A stretch of DNA of 32,753 bases. Origin: Sphingobacteriaceae bacterium UBA6709. GTDB lineage: Bacteria > Bacteroidota > Bacteroidia > Sphingobacteriales > Sphingobacteriaceae. Location of the stretch: positions 19,717 to 52,469 of the forward strand of contig DKIV01000039.1 in NCBI GenBank assembly GCA_002454425.1, written 5' to 3'. The notes below the pieces were generated by a model. The model saw only the letters and a list, made by a program, of their open reading frames with translations. It searched no databases and had not been told where the DNA came from. Shown here one piece after another: positions 25,398 through 32,725 of this stretch (positions within the stretch are counted from its first letter, which is position 1; every line of letters starts with the position of its first letter). A program made the translations under genes and the position numbers.

Positions 25398-26375
25398 ATG
25401 AGGTCTAAAGTTGAATGTGAGCATTTTCTTGAGGGAATCAAGGTTATCGAATATCCGGAGGCATTTTGTCCGGAAGCCGGTATTATGGAATCAGACGTAG
25501 AACTAAACTGTACGTGTTTTGATGAGCATATTCATAGTTCATTCTTCAACGGTGTGCATATCGAACAACGTAGCGTAACCGTACGTTCTCCATTTTACCT
25601 GAAAGTGGCCCACGACTTTCCTTTTTTGAAAATGCAGTTTGAGGTTCTTGGATATTCTCATTTCAGCAGTCCGATGAAGAGCGTTATGGATGTTCAGATC
25701 TGTGCAGGGCATCATCAGCTGATCTTTATCCCCGAGGTAAAGGGCGAGCTAAACTATGTCAGCAATCGACGTACTCTGGAGATAAAGATGACCTCAGCAT
25801 TTCTTAAGCGCCTTTTTGGCGAAGAGCTGCAACCGCTCGGGCGCTTTGGCAAGGCTATTCTTAACAATGATCCCGCCTTACTAAGTTCGGCGAAGATGCC
25901 TATCACGCCGGGTATACAGGAGTTGATAACCAATATATCGCGTTGCCCCTATGCCGGCTTGATGCGCAAAGTATATCTGGAATGTAAGGTAAGCGAGCTG
26001 TTGCTGTTGCAACTTGAACAGGTTCATGCTAATGAGCAGCTGCAAGGCGCCGCACCACGTAAGAGCGATATTGATAAGCTCTATTATGCTAAAGAGCTTA
26101 TTGAGCAAAATCTGGAGCATCCCAAAACGATCCTCCAGCTTTCAGAAATGTCAGGCCTTAATGACTTTAAGCTTAAGAGAGATTTTAAGCGCCTGTTTGG
26201 CACCACCATTTTCGGTTACCTTACCGACTACAGGCTTAAGAAAGCGCGCGAATTGCTTATTGAGGGACAGAACATCAGTGAGGTCGCTTATAGAATGGGC
26301 TACAGGCATCCCCAACATTTCTCAGCAGCCTATAAAAGGTACTACGGATATTGCCCCTCAAGCATCAAGCAATAG
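25398..26375 (+). CDS. AraC-family transcriptional regulator (PchR-like)
   Basis: A 325-residue regulator with a divergent N-terminal sensing part (1-220) and a C-terminal AraC double helix-turn-helix (about 225-325): LSEMSGLNDFKLKRDFKRLF and ISEVAYRMGYRHPQHFSAAYKRYYG match the two HTH halves. Divergent placement beside a siderophore receptor is the usual arrangement of PchR/YbtA-like regulators that activate uptake genes when the ferric siderophore is present. It ends 9 bases from the convergent NAD(P)-binding gene. The gene is complete. Confidence 0.92.
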   Translation: MRSKVECEHFLEGIKVIEYPEAFCPEAGIMESDVELNCTCFDEHIHSSFFNGVHIEQRSVTVRSPFYLKVAHDFPFLKMQFEVLGYSHFSSPMKSVMDVQICAGHHQLIFIPEVKGELNYVSNRRTLEIKMTSAFLKRLFGEELQPLGRFGKAILNNDPALLSSAKMPITPGIQELITNISRCPYAGLMRKVYLECKVSELLLLQLEQVHANEQLQGAAPRKSDIDKLYYAKELIEQNLEHPKTILQLSEMSGLNDFKLKRDFKRLFGTTIFGYLTDYRLKKARELLIEGQNISEVAYRMGYRHPQHFSAAYKRYYGYCPSSIKQ

Positions 26376-26384
26376 TTCCCCTGC

Positions 26385-27026
26385 TTAGATCTCAAAGATC
26401 TCCGACATGGTATATGTGGTTACTTTTCGCGCACTCTCTCCTTTTGCTACTTTAAGCATTTTCTCCGCAAGTAGTTCCGTGGGCAAAGGCTTGTACTTCT
26501 TAAGAATTCCAATGCCGTTTAGCGCTTTAACAAACTTTACAGAGAGGTTCTCCATAACTCTGTCAGATTCATGGCGTTCCAGTATGCCGGGTCGGAAAAT
26601 ATGGATATTCTGGAAATTCAATCTCTTTACGGCATTTTCCAGCTGACCTTTCATCTTAGAATAAAAAATCATCGACTTACTGTCAGCACCTGCCGCCGAT
26701 ACAAGCACATAGCACGGAACCTCATTGGCCGATGCGGCTTTAGCCGCTTCAAACTGGTAGCTGTAGTCAATCTCATATTGCTTCTCCTTTGATCCCGCCT
26801 GCTTGAGCGTAGTCCCCATGCACGAGAAGAGTATATCACCATCCAACTTGTCCTGCCATTCATAAACTTTATTAAAGTCTACGAAATGCTTCTTCAGCTT
26901 TACATGATCATCAAAGCTGTCTTTTCTCATGAATACCGCCACTTCAGTAACGAGCTCATCTCTCAGCAGTTTATAAACAAGTTCTTTACCGGTAGCTCCT
27001 GTGGCGCCAATTACCAATGCCTTCAT
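26385..27026 (-). CDS. NAD(P)-binding Rossmann-fold protein (atypical SDR)
   Basis: A 213-residue protein with the glycine-rich nucleotide motif GATGATG (7-13) at the N-terminus and the general plan of atypical short-chain dehydrogenases of the HTATIP2/YtfG-like branch. YVLVSAAGADSKSMIFYSKMKGQLE (around 106-130) carries the conserved Ser and the YxxxK-like Tyr/Lys pair. The reaction is unknown; such proteins act as oxidoreductases or as NAD(P)H-sensing proteins. It converges on the AraC gene with 9 bases between the stop codons, and is not obviously part of the iron operon. Confidence 0.85.
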   Translation of the reverse strand: MKALVIGATGATGKELVYKLLRDELVTEVAVFMRKDSFDDHVKLKKHFVDFNKVYEWQDKLDGDILFSCMGTTLKQAGSKEKQYEIDYSYQFEAAKAASANEVPCYVLVSAAGADSKSMIFYSKMKGQLENAVKRLNFQNIHIFRPGILERHESDRVMENLSVKFVKALNGIGILKKYKPLPTELLAEKMLKVAKGESARKVTTYTMSEIFEI

Positions 27027-27159
27027 ACTATGTTATACCTTATATACCACTAAATTGTTCTTTATTCATCACTCTCAAGGAATGCGCGGCTGTTGATCCT
27101 GTTCATCAAAAAACCGCAACAAATATAGTTTCGGAATTAAAAATTCGCACTTTTGCAAC

Positions 27160-27876
27160 ATGTCAACAGGAACTTTGTACCTCATTCCCGTGCCGCTGGC
27201 AGAAGGATCAGCACAGTCAGTATTGCCAGTTCTCCATAAAGAGATTATCAATGCGATTGATACTTATATTGTCGAGAACGAGAAAACAGCGCGATATTGG
27301 CTTAAGCATACCGGTCTCAGCACACCACAAAGCGCACTGACATTACATGCCTACGGCAAGCATGCAGATAAAGACAGTACCGAGATATTCTTCAAAGAGC
27401 TGATGAATGGCAAAGACGTGGGATTAATGAGCGAGGCGGGATGTCCGGCGGTTGCCGATCCCGGGGCAGCCATCGTTGCCGAGGCACATCGCCGCAACAT
27501 CAAGGTCGTGCCCCTCGTTGGCCCAAGCTCCATTCTGTTAGCCTTGATGGCCTCCGGATTTAGCGGCCAAAGCTTTAGCTTTCATGGGTATCTCCCTATT
27601 GATAAATCCGCACGGGCAAAACGTATCAAAGAGCTCGAAAGCTCCTCGGAGAAGAACAATCATACCCAGATATTTATTGAGACTCCTTTCCGCAATAACC
27701 AATTGCTTGAGGAACTACTGCGGAGCTGTGGTCCAGCCACACAGGTGTGTGTCGCTTGCAACCTTACCGCAGCCGATGAGGAGATTATTTCCATGCCAGT
27801 GAAGCTATGGAAAAATAAAAAAGCCGACTTCCATAAGAAACCGGCCATCTTTCTTCTTTATAAAGGGCGTGTGTAA
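27160..27876 (+). CDS. RsmI-like SAM-dependent methyltransferase
   Basis: A 238-residue tetrapyrrole-methylase-fold protein. GLMSEAGCPAVADPG (about 87-101), VGPSSILLALMASG and FHGYLP are close to the 16S rRNA 2'-O-methyltransferase RsmI, which modifies C1402. However, the N-terminus (LYLIPVPLAEG) differs from the usual RsmI start (LYLVATPIGN) and the protein is about 40-50 residues shorter, lacking the C-terminal part. It is therefore probably a Bacteroidota-specific paralogue whose substrate is not known to me, rather than RsmI itself. It converges on miaE with 15 bases between the stop codons. Confidence 0.85.
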   Translation: MSTGTLYLIPVPLAEGSAQSVLPVLHKEIINAIDTYIVENEKTARYWLKHTGLSTPQSALTLHAYGKHADKDSTEIFFKELMNGKDVGLMSEAGCPAVADPGAAIVAEAHRRNIKVVPLVGPSSILLALMASGFSGQSFSFHGYLPIDKSARAKRIKELESSSEKNNHTQIFIETPFRNNQLLEELLRSCGPATQVCVACNLTAADEEIISMPVKLWKNKKADFHKKPAIFLLYKGRV

Positions 27877-27883
27877 AACGTAC

Positions 27884-27901
27884 GCATGGGTTTACCCATG
27901 C
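27884..27901. terminator. Hairpin between convergent methyltransferase and miaE
   Basis: A perfect 8-bp stem (GCATGGGT 27884-27891, ACCCATGC 27894-27901, 2-base loop). On the plus strand a T-rich stretch follows at 27905-27914. The stem includes the last codons and stop of miaE, so it may end transcription from both sides. Confidence 0.6.
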
Positions 27902-28488
27902 ACCGTTTCCTTTTTTCCGTAGTTCTGTATCACCTCAGCTTCGAATACCAGAAACTCTTCCCAGCGCTTGTCGACGTCAATATTCTCAGTGTATTTTTTA
28001 GCCAGCTTAATAAAGGTCGTATAATGCGTGGCTTCGCTTACCATCAGCTCATAATAAAATGACGATAGCTGTTCATCATTAATGTTCTCTGAAAGAACCT
28101 TAAAACGTTCGCAGCTTCGCGCCTCTATCATTGCGGCAAACAGCAGACGTTCTATCAGTTGCTCATTGCGTGAGCCCCCTTTTTTCATAAACTTCAGGAT
28201 CTCATTTACGTAGTTGTCGCGACGTTCTCGGCCCAGCACGAATCCGCGTTCGAGAATGATGTCATGCACCCTTTTAAAGTGGTCCATTTCCTCCATGGCA
28301 AGGGCTGCCATTTCCTGTACAAGATCCGAAAGCTCCGGAAACTGAACAATTAAGGTAATCGCGTTGCTCGCAGCCTTCTGCTCACAGAAAGCATGATCAG
28401 TGAGGATCTCCGAGATATTCCCTTCAACAATATTCTTTACCCACAAAGGATCTGTAGGAAGCTTCAATTTCAATATGCTTTTTTCCAT
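27892..28488 (-). CDS. miaE: tRNA-(ms2io6A)-hydroxylase
   Basis: A 198-residue non-haem diiron enzyme of the ferritin fold. It hydroxylates the isopentenyl group of 2-methylthio-N6-isopentenyladenosine at tRNA position 37. All six expected metal ligands are visible: Glu36, Glu67 with His70 (EExDH), Glu122 (IEARSCE), and Glu152 with His155 (SEATH). The length is usual. A -7 box TATCTTTG at 28512-28505 lies 17 bases before the ATG, so it is likely transcribed separately from the nadD operon 90 bases upstream. The reaction requires MiaA and MiaB products, not encoded in this window. Confidence 0.93.
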   Translation of the reverse strand: MEKSILKLKLPTDPLWVKNIVEGNISEILTDHAFCEQKAASNAITLIVQFPELSDLVQEMAALAMEEMDHFKRVHDIILERGFVLGRERRDNYVNEILKFMKKGGSRNEQLIERLLFAAMIEARSCERFKVLSENINDEQLSSFYYELMVSEATHYTTFIKLAKKYTENIDVDKRWEEFLVFEAEVIQNYGKKETVHG

Positions 28489-28504
28489 ACGGCGGACTAT
28501 ATAA

Positions 28505-28512
28505 CAAAGATA
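28505..28512 (-). promoter_or_regulatory. -7 box of miaE promoter
   Basis: TATCTTTG on the minus strand is an exact -7 match, 16-17 bases before the miaE start. No clear -33 TTTG is seen at the right distance. Confidence 0.6.
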
Positions 28513-28565
28513 GCTAAATGCCTTTGCGCTATTGTGGGCGAAGCGTCAATCTTGCCGAATGTATG

Positions 28566-28600
28566 AAGCCTGTATGCTCTATGAGTTCGCGTACAGGCTT
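28566..28600 (-). terminator. Hairpin straddling the nadD stop codon
   Basis: A perfect 9-bp stem (AAGCCTGTA 28566-28574, TACAGGCTT 28592-28600) with a 17-base loop. One arm lies inside the last codons of nadD and the other beyond its stop at 28579. There is no strong T-run on the minus strand, so it is a probable rather than certain operon end. Confidence 0.5.
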
Positions 28601-29157
28601 TTTGATTCTATAAAATCCTTTACCTTATCAGGCACAAAAAACTGAATGTTCTTTCCCGCCTTCAAAGCCTTTCTGATAAAGGTGGCCGAGATTTCCATTT
28701 GTGGCGTTTCCGTGATGTGTACCGATGGATGATCCAGAAGATCGCAATCCAGGGAGCCCGGTCGGGGGTAAACATATATTGCGTGATTCTTAAGAATCAC
28801 CTCGTAGTTCTTCCACCTTTTCAAGCTTTTAAGGTTGTCGGAACCCATGATGAGCGAAAACTCATGATCAGGATAGCGCTCTTGCAGATGCGCCAGCGTA
28901 TCAACAGTATATGAGGGTTGTGTAAGCTTAAACTCGATGTCACTTACATAGAACTCAGAATAGTCGTAGGTTGCCAGGCGCGTCATTTCCAGCCTGTCAT
29001 ACATGTTTATCAGGCCCTTTTTATCCTTATGCGGATTATGGGGCGACACCACAAACCAGATCTTATCAAGATCCGTAAAATGCGCCATGTAGCTGGCAAT
29101 AATCAGGTGACCCGTATGTATAGGATTAAAGGAGCCGAAGAATAAGCCTACCTTCAT
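28579..29157 (-). CDS. nadD: Nicotinate-nucleotide adenylyltransferase
   Basis: A 192-residue cytoplasmic enzyme that joins nicotinate mononucleotide and ATP to give deamido-NAD in NAD synthesis. The nucleotidyltransferase motif GSFNPIHTGH (8-17) and the C-terminal ISATFIR (about 156-162) are both present. It starts 5 bases after gmk and is the last gene of the yicC-gmk-nadD operon. Confidence 0.96.
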   Translation of the reverse strand: MKVGLFFGSFNPIHTGHLIIASYMAHFTDLDKIWFVVSPHNPHKDKKGLINMYDRLEMTRLATYDYSEFYVSDIEFKLTQPSYTVDTLAHLQERYPDHEFSLIMGSDNLKSLKRWKNYEVILKNHAIYVYPRPGSLDCDLLDHPSVHITETPQMEISATFIRKALKAGKNIQFFVPDKVKDFIESKSLYANS

Positions 29158-29162
29158 ATGCT

Positions 29163-29732
29163 TTACTTCTTTATGAAATCTGTTACCAGCTGATAAGCTT
29201 CCTTGCAGGCCACCTCCAGCTCATTATTGTTGAGGATGACATCAAACTGATCGGCAGTAGCAAGCTCAATACCTGCTTTGGCAATGCGCTCCTTAATCTT
29301 CTCGGGGGTGTCCGTGCCACGGCCCTTTAAGCGCTCGATAAGCACTTCCATTGATGGTGGCTGTACAAAGATCGACAACGCGCGATTGCCATATTTTTTC
29401 TTCAGACGTATGCCTCCCTGAACATCGATGTCAAAAACAACATGCTTTCCTGTTTTCCAGATCCTTTCGATCTCAGATTTCAATGTTCCGTAAAAAGTGC
29501 CTGAGTATACCTCTTCAAATTCCGCAAATTCATGCTTGGCCACGCGGTGTAAGAATTCTTCTTTGCTTATGAAATAATAGTCGCGCAGGTGTTGTTCTTG
29601 TCCTCGCAGCTCCCGCGTAGTTGCCGAAATAGAGAATGAGAGCTCCGGTATTTTTGTCAATAGGTGATGAACGATTGTGGTTTTGCCGGCTCCTGAGGGG
29701 GCCGAAAATATTATAAGTTTACCCTTTTCCAT
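29163..29732 (-). CDS. gmk: Guanylate kinase
   Basis: A 189-residue kinase that phosphorylates GMP to GDP with ATP. The P-loop APSGAGKTT (11-19) and the GMP-binding region (SISATTRELRGQE, followed by YSGTFYGT) are present, and the length is usual. It is flanked in the same direction by yicC (28 bases upstream) and nadD (5 bases downstream), an arrangement common in Bacteroidota. Confidence 0.97.
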   Translation of the reverse strand: MEKGKLIIFSAPSGAGKTTIVHHLLTKIPELSFSISATTRELRGQEQHLRDYYFISKEEFLHRVAKHEFAEFEEVYSGTFYGTLKSEIERIWKTGKHVVFDIDVQGGIRLKKKYGNRALSIFVQPPSMEVLIERLKGRGTDTPEKIKERIAKAGIELATADQFDVILNNNELEVACKEAYQLVTDFIKK

Positions 29733-29760
29733 GCCTGTAACTAAGCGAAAATTATATTTT

Positions 29761-30636
29761 TTAAAGTACGTTTAACAGCTGTTCCTTAACCTTCTCCAAC
29801 TCTTCTTTCATGCGAACAACCGTTTGCTGGATCAGGGCGTCGTTGGCCTTAGAACCTAAGGTGTTTATCTCGCGACCGATCTCCTGAGAGATAAAGCCCA
29901 GTTTTTTACCATTGGCATCAGCCATTTTCAGCGTTTTGTTGAAATAATCGCAATGGCTCTTTAACCGGATCTTTTCTTCAGTGATGTCGAGCTTGTCAAT
30001 GTAATAGATCAGCTCCTGTTCAAGACGATTGCCATCAATATTTTCCTTGCCAATATTTTCCTCTAACACCTGCGTCAAACGCTCGCGCACTACAGGGATT
30101 CGTCGCGGATCCAGCGTCTCCACTTCTCCAAGGAATTCCAGAATGTTCGATATTCTAAGCTTCAGATCTTCCAGCAATACCTTGCCTTCATCTTCTCTGA
30201 AAACCTGAAAGTTGTCCATAGCCTGTTTAAAGGTGCTGTATAGCGCTTGCCATTCTTCATCGCTAACCACATCTTCTTCGTAGGTAATTACTTCCGGAAA
30301 ATTCAAAGCCATCTGCAGCAGATTTGACGACTGATCGCCAAGGTCGTCTGCCACGGACTTTAGCTGTTGGTAATAGGTCTTTAGCAGCTTCTGATCAATG
30401 GTTGCGGATTTCTTATCGTTATTTACCGACTCGATGGTGATCGTAATATTTACTTTCCCACGTTCAATAAACTTGTTGCAGTCATTGCGCAGGATAAGCT
30501 CCTTGTCGGAAAAGGCTTTCGGAAGCTTCAAGGAGAGCTCAAGAAACTTGCTGTTCAGTGATTTGATTTCTACGGTATATTTACTTGATTCCAGGTCTGT
30601 TGACGCTATACCGTAGCCGGTCATTGATTTGATCAT
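29761..30636 (-). CDS. yicC: YicC-family endoribonuclease
   Basis: A 291-residue protein with the family's N-terminal signature KSMTGYG and the C-terminal DUF1732 part with a conserved EIGREINTLGSKAND stretch. E. coli YicC is an endoribonuclease that affects small RNA stability; the role here is presumed similar. The frame extends to a TTG at 30642, but that codon falls inside the -7 box, so ATG 30636 is chosen. It heads the yicC-gmk-nadD operon. Confidence 0.94.
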   Translation of the reverse strand: MIKSMTGYGIASTDLESSKYTVEIKSLNSKFLELSLKLPKAFSDKELILRNDCNKFIERGKVNITITIESVNNDKKSATIDQKLLKTYYQQLKSVADDLGDQSSNLLQMALNFPEVITYEEDVVSDEEWQALYSTFKQAMDNFQVFREDEGKVLLEDLKLRISNILEFLGEVETLDPRRIPVVRERLTQVLEENIGKENIDGNRLEQELIYYIDKLDITEEKIRLKSHCDYFNKTLKMADANGKKLGFISQEIGREINTLGSKANDALIQQTVVRMKEELEKVKEQLLNVL

Positions 30637-30639
30637 GGG

Positions 30640-30660
30640 CAAAGATACAATTAATTCATA
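30640..30660 (-). promoter_or_regulatory. Promoter of yicC-gmk-nadD, near-leaderless
   Basis: TATCTTTG (30647-30640 on the minus strand) is an exact -7 match that ends only 3 bases before the yicC ATG at 30636. A GTTG about 17 bases upstream is a poorly spaced -33 candidate. Transcription would begin at or within a few bases of the start codon. Confidence 0.65.
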
Positions 30661-30919
30661 TTTACAACGTTCATTACTTTCAATGCTCTTCCGAAAATGG
30701 GTATTAGAGGCTGCTTTTTACATATTTTATGTGTTTAGCATTGCTCCCGCGCTTTAAAGTTCTCTCACAATCCGTCCCCCTGTGCGTTTTCCGGCGCATG
30801 TTCGCTGGAATGATTTTTGTTCATTAACTTAGCCAACAGAAACAATATGAGGTATGCTCTTTGTTAAAAATGGTTAAATGGTATTTCCGCCATTATTGTT
30901 TTCAGTAGATTAGTGAATT

Positions 30920-31693
30920 ATGTTGAATTTTAAGCTCGCTGTTTTTTCCGTCGTCTTTATGCTCATTGCTGTAGCTGTATCTGCTCAGAGCAGAACTCAA
31001 CAAGGTGCTATTCTCAGACGGGGCGGAGCGACACGTGTCAGCGGTGCTATCATTGAAAATAAAAAGAACAACACTTCTGTACTCTCCAATCAGCTTGGTT
31101 TTTTTAGCATTATGGCCTCCCCGGGCGATACGCTGCAGGTATCAGCGACTGGCTATACCTCCCTAAGCGTTGTTGTTACAGATTTCAAAGATCAGATCCT
31201 GTATCTCTTCCCTATAACTGCTCTGGATGCGGTAGTGATTCAGGGGAAAACACTGGAGGCAGAGCTTAGCGAAACTCAGGCTGATTTTCGTAAGAAAGGT
31301 GTTTATTACAACGGAAGGCCTCCTTTACTGGCAAGCCTTGCCAGTCCCCTTACCGCGCTCAACGAGTTGTTTGGCAAGAGTGCTAAACGTGCGCGCCGCT
31401 TTCAGGAATATGCCGGAAACGAGCTTGAATATCAGGAAATCAGTAAGCGGTTCTCCATTTCCGCAATCAAGAGTGCCGTGCCCGAGATCTCCGATGATGA
31501 TCTTCCGATCTTCCGCTCCGAATATTTGCCCTCATTGGAACAGATCCGAAGATGGAGTGACTATGACATCATCGTCTACATAAAGTCTTCATATAAGACC
31601 TTTCTCGACATAAAAGCAACCGAAGCTCAGGAAGCCGAAGCAAAGGAAAAGGCCGCCAGAGACTCTGTCTCTAAAGCTCAGAAACCACAATAA
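30920..31693 (+). CDS. Exported carboxypeptidase-regulatory-like domain protein
   Basis: A 257-residue protein with a signal peptide (about 1-23, ending VSAQ) and one carboxypeptidase-regulatory-like beta-sandwich (about 40-110; SGAIIENKKNNTSVLSNQLG, GDTLQVSATGYTSL). The remaining 140 residues have no recognised domain, with predicted helix and a charged Ala/Glu/Lys tail (about 230-257). It lacks a TonB plug or barrel, so it is not a receptor. It may be an envelope protein that binds a partner through the sandwich. It stands alone, divergent from yicC, with 280 bases to the nearest gene. Function unknown. Confidence 0.82.
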   Translation: MLNFKLAVFSVVFMLIAVAVSAQSRTQQGAILRRGGATRVSGAIIENKKNNTSVLSNQLGFFSIMASPGDTLQVSATGYTSLSVVVTDFKDQILYLFPITALDAVVIQGKTLEAELSETQADFRKKGVYYNGRPPLLASLASPLTALNELFGKSAKRARRFQEYAGNELEYQEISKRFSISAIKSAVPEISDDDLPIFRSEYLPSLEQIRRWSDYDIIVYIKSSYKTFLDIKATEAQEAEAKEKAARDSVSKAQKPQ

Positions 31694-32079
31694 CGCGTAG
31701 TATCCGGAGTTTCTTTATGATCCCTAAGTAGGTCAATTAAAGGAGCAAGGTGTAGTAATTGAGTCTTTGGTTACCGTATCGGATGTATGCTGATCTTGAA
31801 GAAAAGGACACACTACATTTTTTTAGTCTCCAATTTAATATCATCACCTCATTGTTTAGTTGTGTTTAAGTCGAACGGGAAATTCCCAGATTCCAGTCCT
31901 TTCTTTGGGCGCTTCATTGTTACCAATTTTGTACTCACACAAAGCTTAAATCATCGGATTAACTAAGTGGTGCTCTATGGCAAGCGCCTGTTATTCGTTT
32001 CCAATTTTCAAATGTATTTCTAAATCGTTCCTGACGACATTCCAACAATATTTTAAATGTTATCCCGGAATTAGGACTC

Positions 32080-32287
32080 TCTTACCTGCTAGTAACTTAA
32101 CAGCTACCTAACAGCGTCCGCATGTGACCGAATATAAAGCGAATAAAAAGGGTATTAAGACCGAGGGGTAGTCCGAAGGGTCGGTCTTTATACGGTCTGT
32201 GTTTCGGCAGCATATATGCGCATGCGGACACTGTTAGGTAAGTGTTAGGGTACTGCAAGGGTACGTTTAGGGTAGTACAAGGAAACT
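32080..32287. repeat. Nested palindromic element with 11-bp repeats
   Basis: The outer inverted repeat has 30-base arms (32095-32124 and 32221-32250) matching at about 25 of 30 positions, with the inner 20 bases matching at 19. Between them a second stem (32152-32164 with 32181-32193, 12 of 13 pairs) encloses a 16-base loop, and a 10-base palindrome GCATATATGC sits at 32210-32219. Both outer arms are built of 11-base units with the consensus GTTAGGGTACT; the right arm carries five such units from 32233 to 32287, and the left arm at least two in mirrored orientation (32091-32112). No transposase or protein gene is inside. It could be a non-autonomous element, a protein-binding array or a structured RNA. 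Confidence 0.75.
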
Positions 32288-32440
32288 GTTGGAGGGCCGT
32301 AGCGTGCTGGTGAGGGCGGCATCTTGCAACAGTAGCGTAGGGCTTGCTGAATAGCTGGATTGTGGGCAAGGAGAGATGTTTTGTCAGAGATGCAGTATTA
32401 GCAATTGCGTTGAATTTGAGGATTTTATTTGCAATTATTT

Positions 32441-32472
32441 ATTGACCTGAGTATTGTTTTTTCGTACCTTGA
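32441..32472 (+). promoter_or_regulatory. Promoter-like site for rightmost gene
   Basis: TTG at 32442-32444, 20 bases, then TACCTTGA at 32465-32472 fits the Bacteroidota pattern with one weak base. The leader to the next ATG would be about 250 bases, with a hairpin of 6-bp outer stem (32559-32564, 32588-32593) and 5-bp inner stem (32572-32576, 32581-32585). Confidence 0.45.
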
Positions 32473-32725
32473 CCGGATCAAGGCAAGGCTGGAAGCTACG
32501 CTTCACATGGGTTTTGAGGGGTTGTTTCCTGACTGAATACAGGCTGCCGGGGACGGAATGTCCGGCTGCTGATCTTGCAGAAGATGGCGGACAGGGAAAC
32601 GGGGAAGCTGAGGAGCAAATCTTATCACAGCGCTCAGCTTTTTCAGGATGATCAGCGTGGGAATGTCAGCGGCAGGCAGGTATTCGGAATGTGCGGGATG
32701 ATAAACACCAATAAAAACCAATGTT

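Larger units (their letters stand above)
31694..32725. other. One-kilobase gene-poor region with repeats
   Basis: No convincing gene is seen. 31694-32079 is low-information DNA with no recognised element. 32080-32287 holds the palindromic 11-bp-repeat element described separately. From 32441 a promoter-like site and a GC-richer leader lead into a gene that leaves the window. Confidence 0.55.

Noticed and set aside
32097..32369. 90-codon minus-strand ORF over the palindromic element
   Set aside because: It is laid over the inverted repeats and has no start signal, domain or sensible composition; the open frame looks accidental.
32601..32721. Minus-strand ORF in the leader of the rightmost gene
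   Set aside because: It opposes the promoter-like site, overlaps the hairpin region and shows no recognisable protein features.
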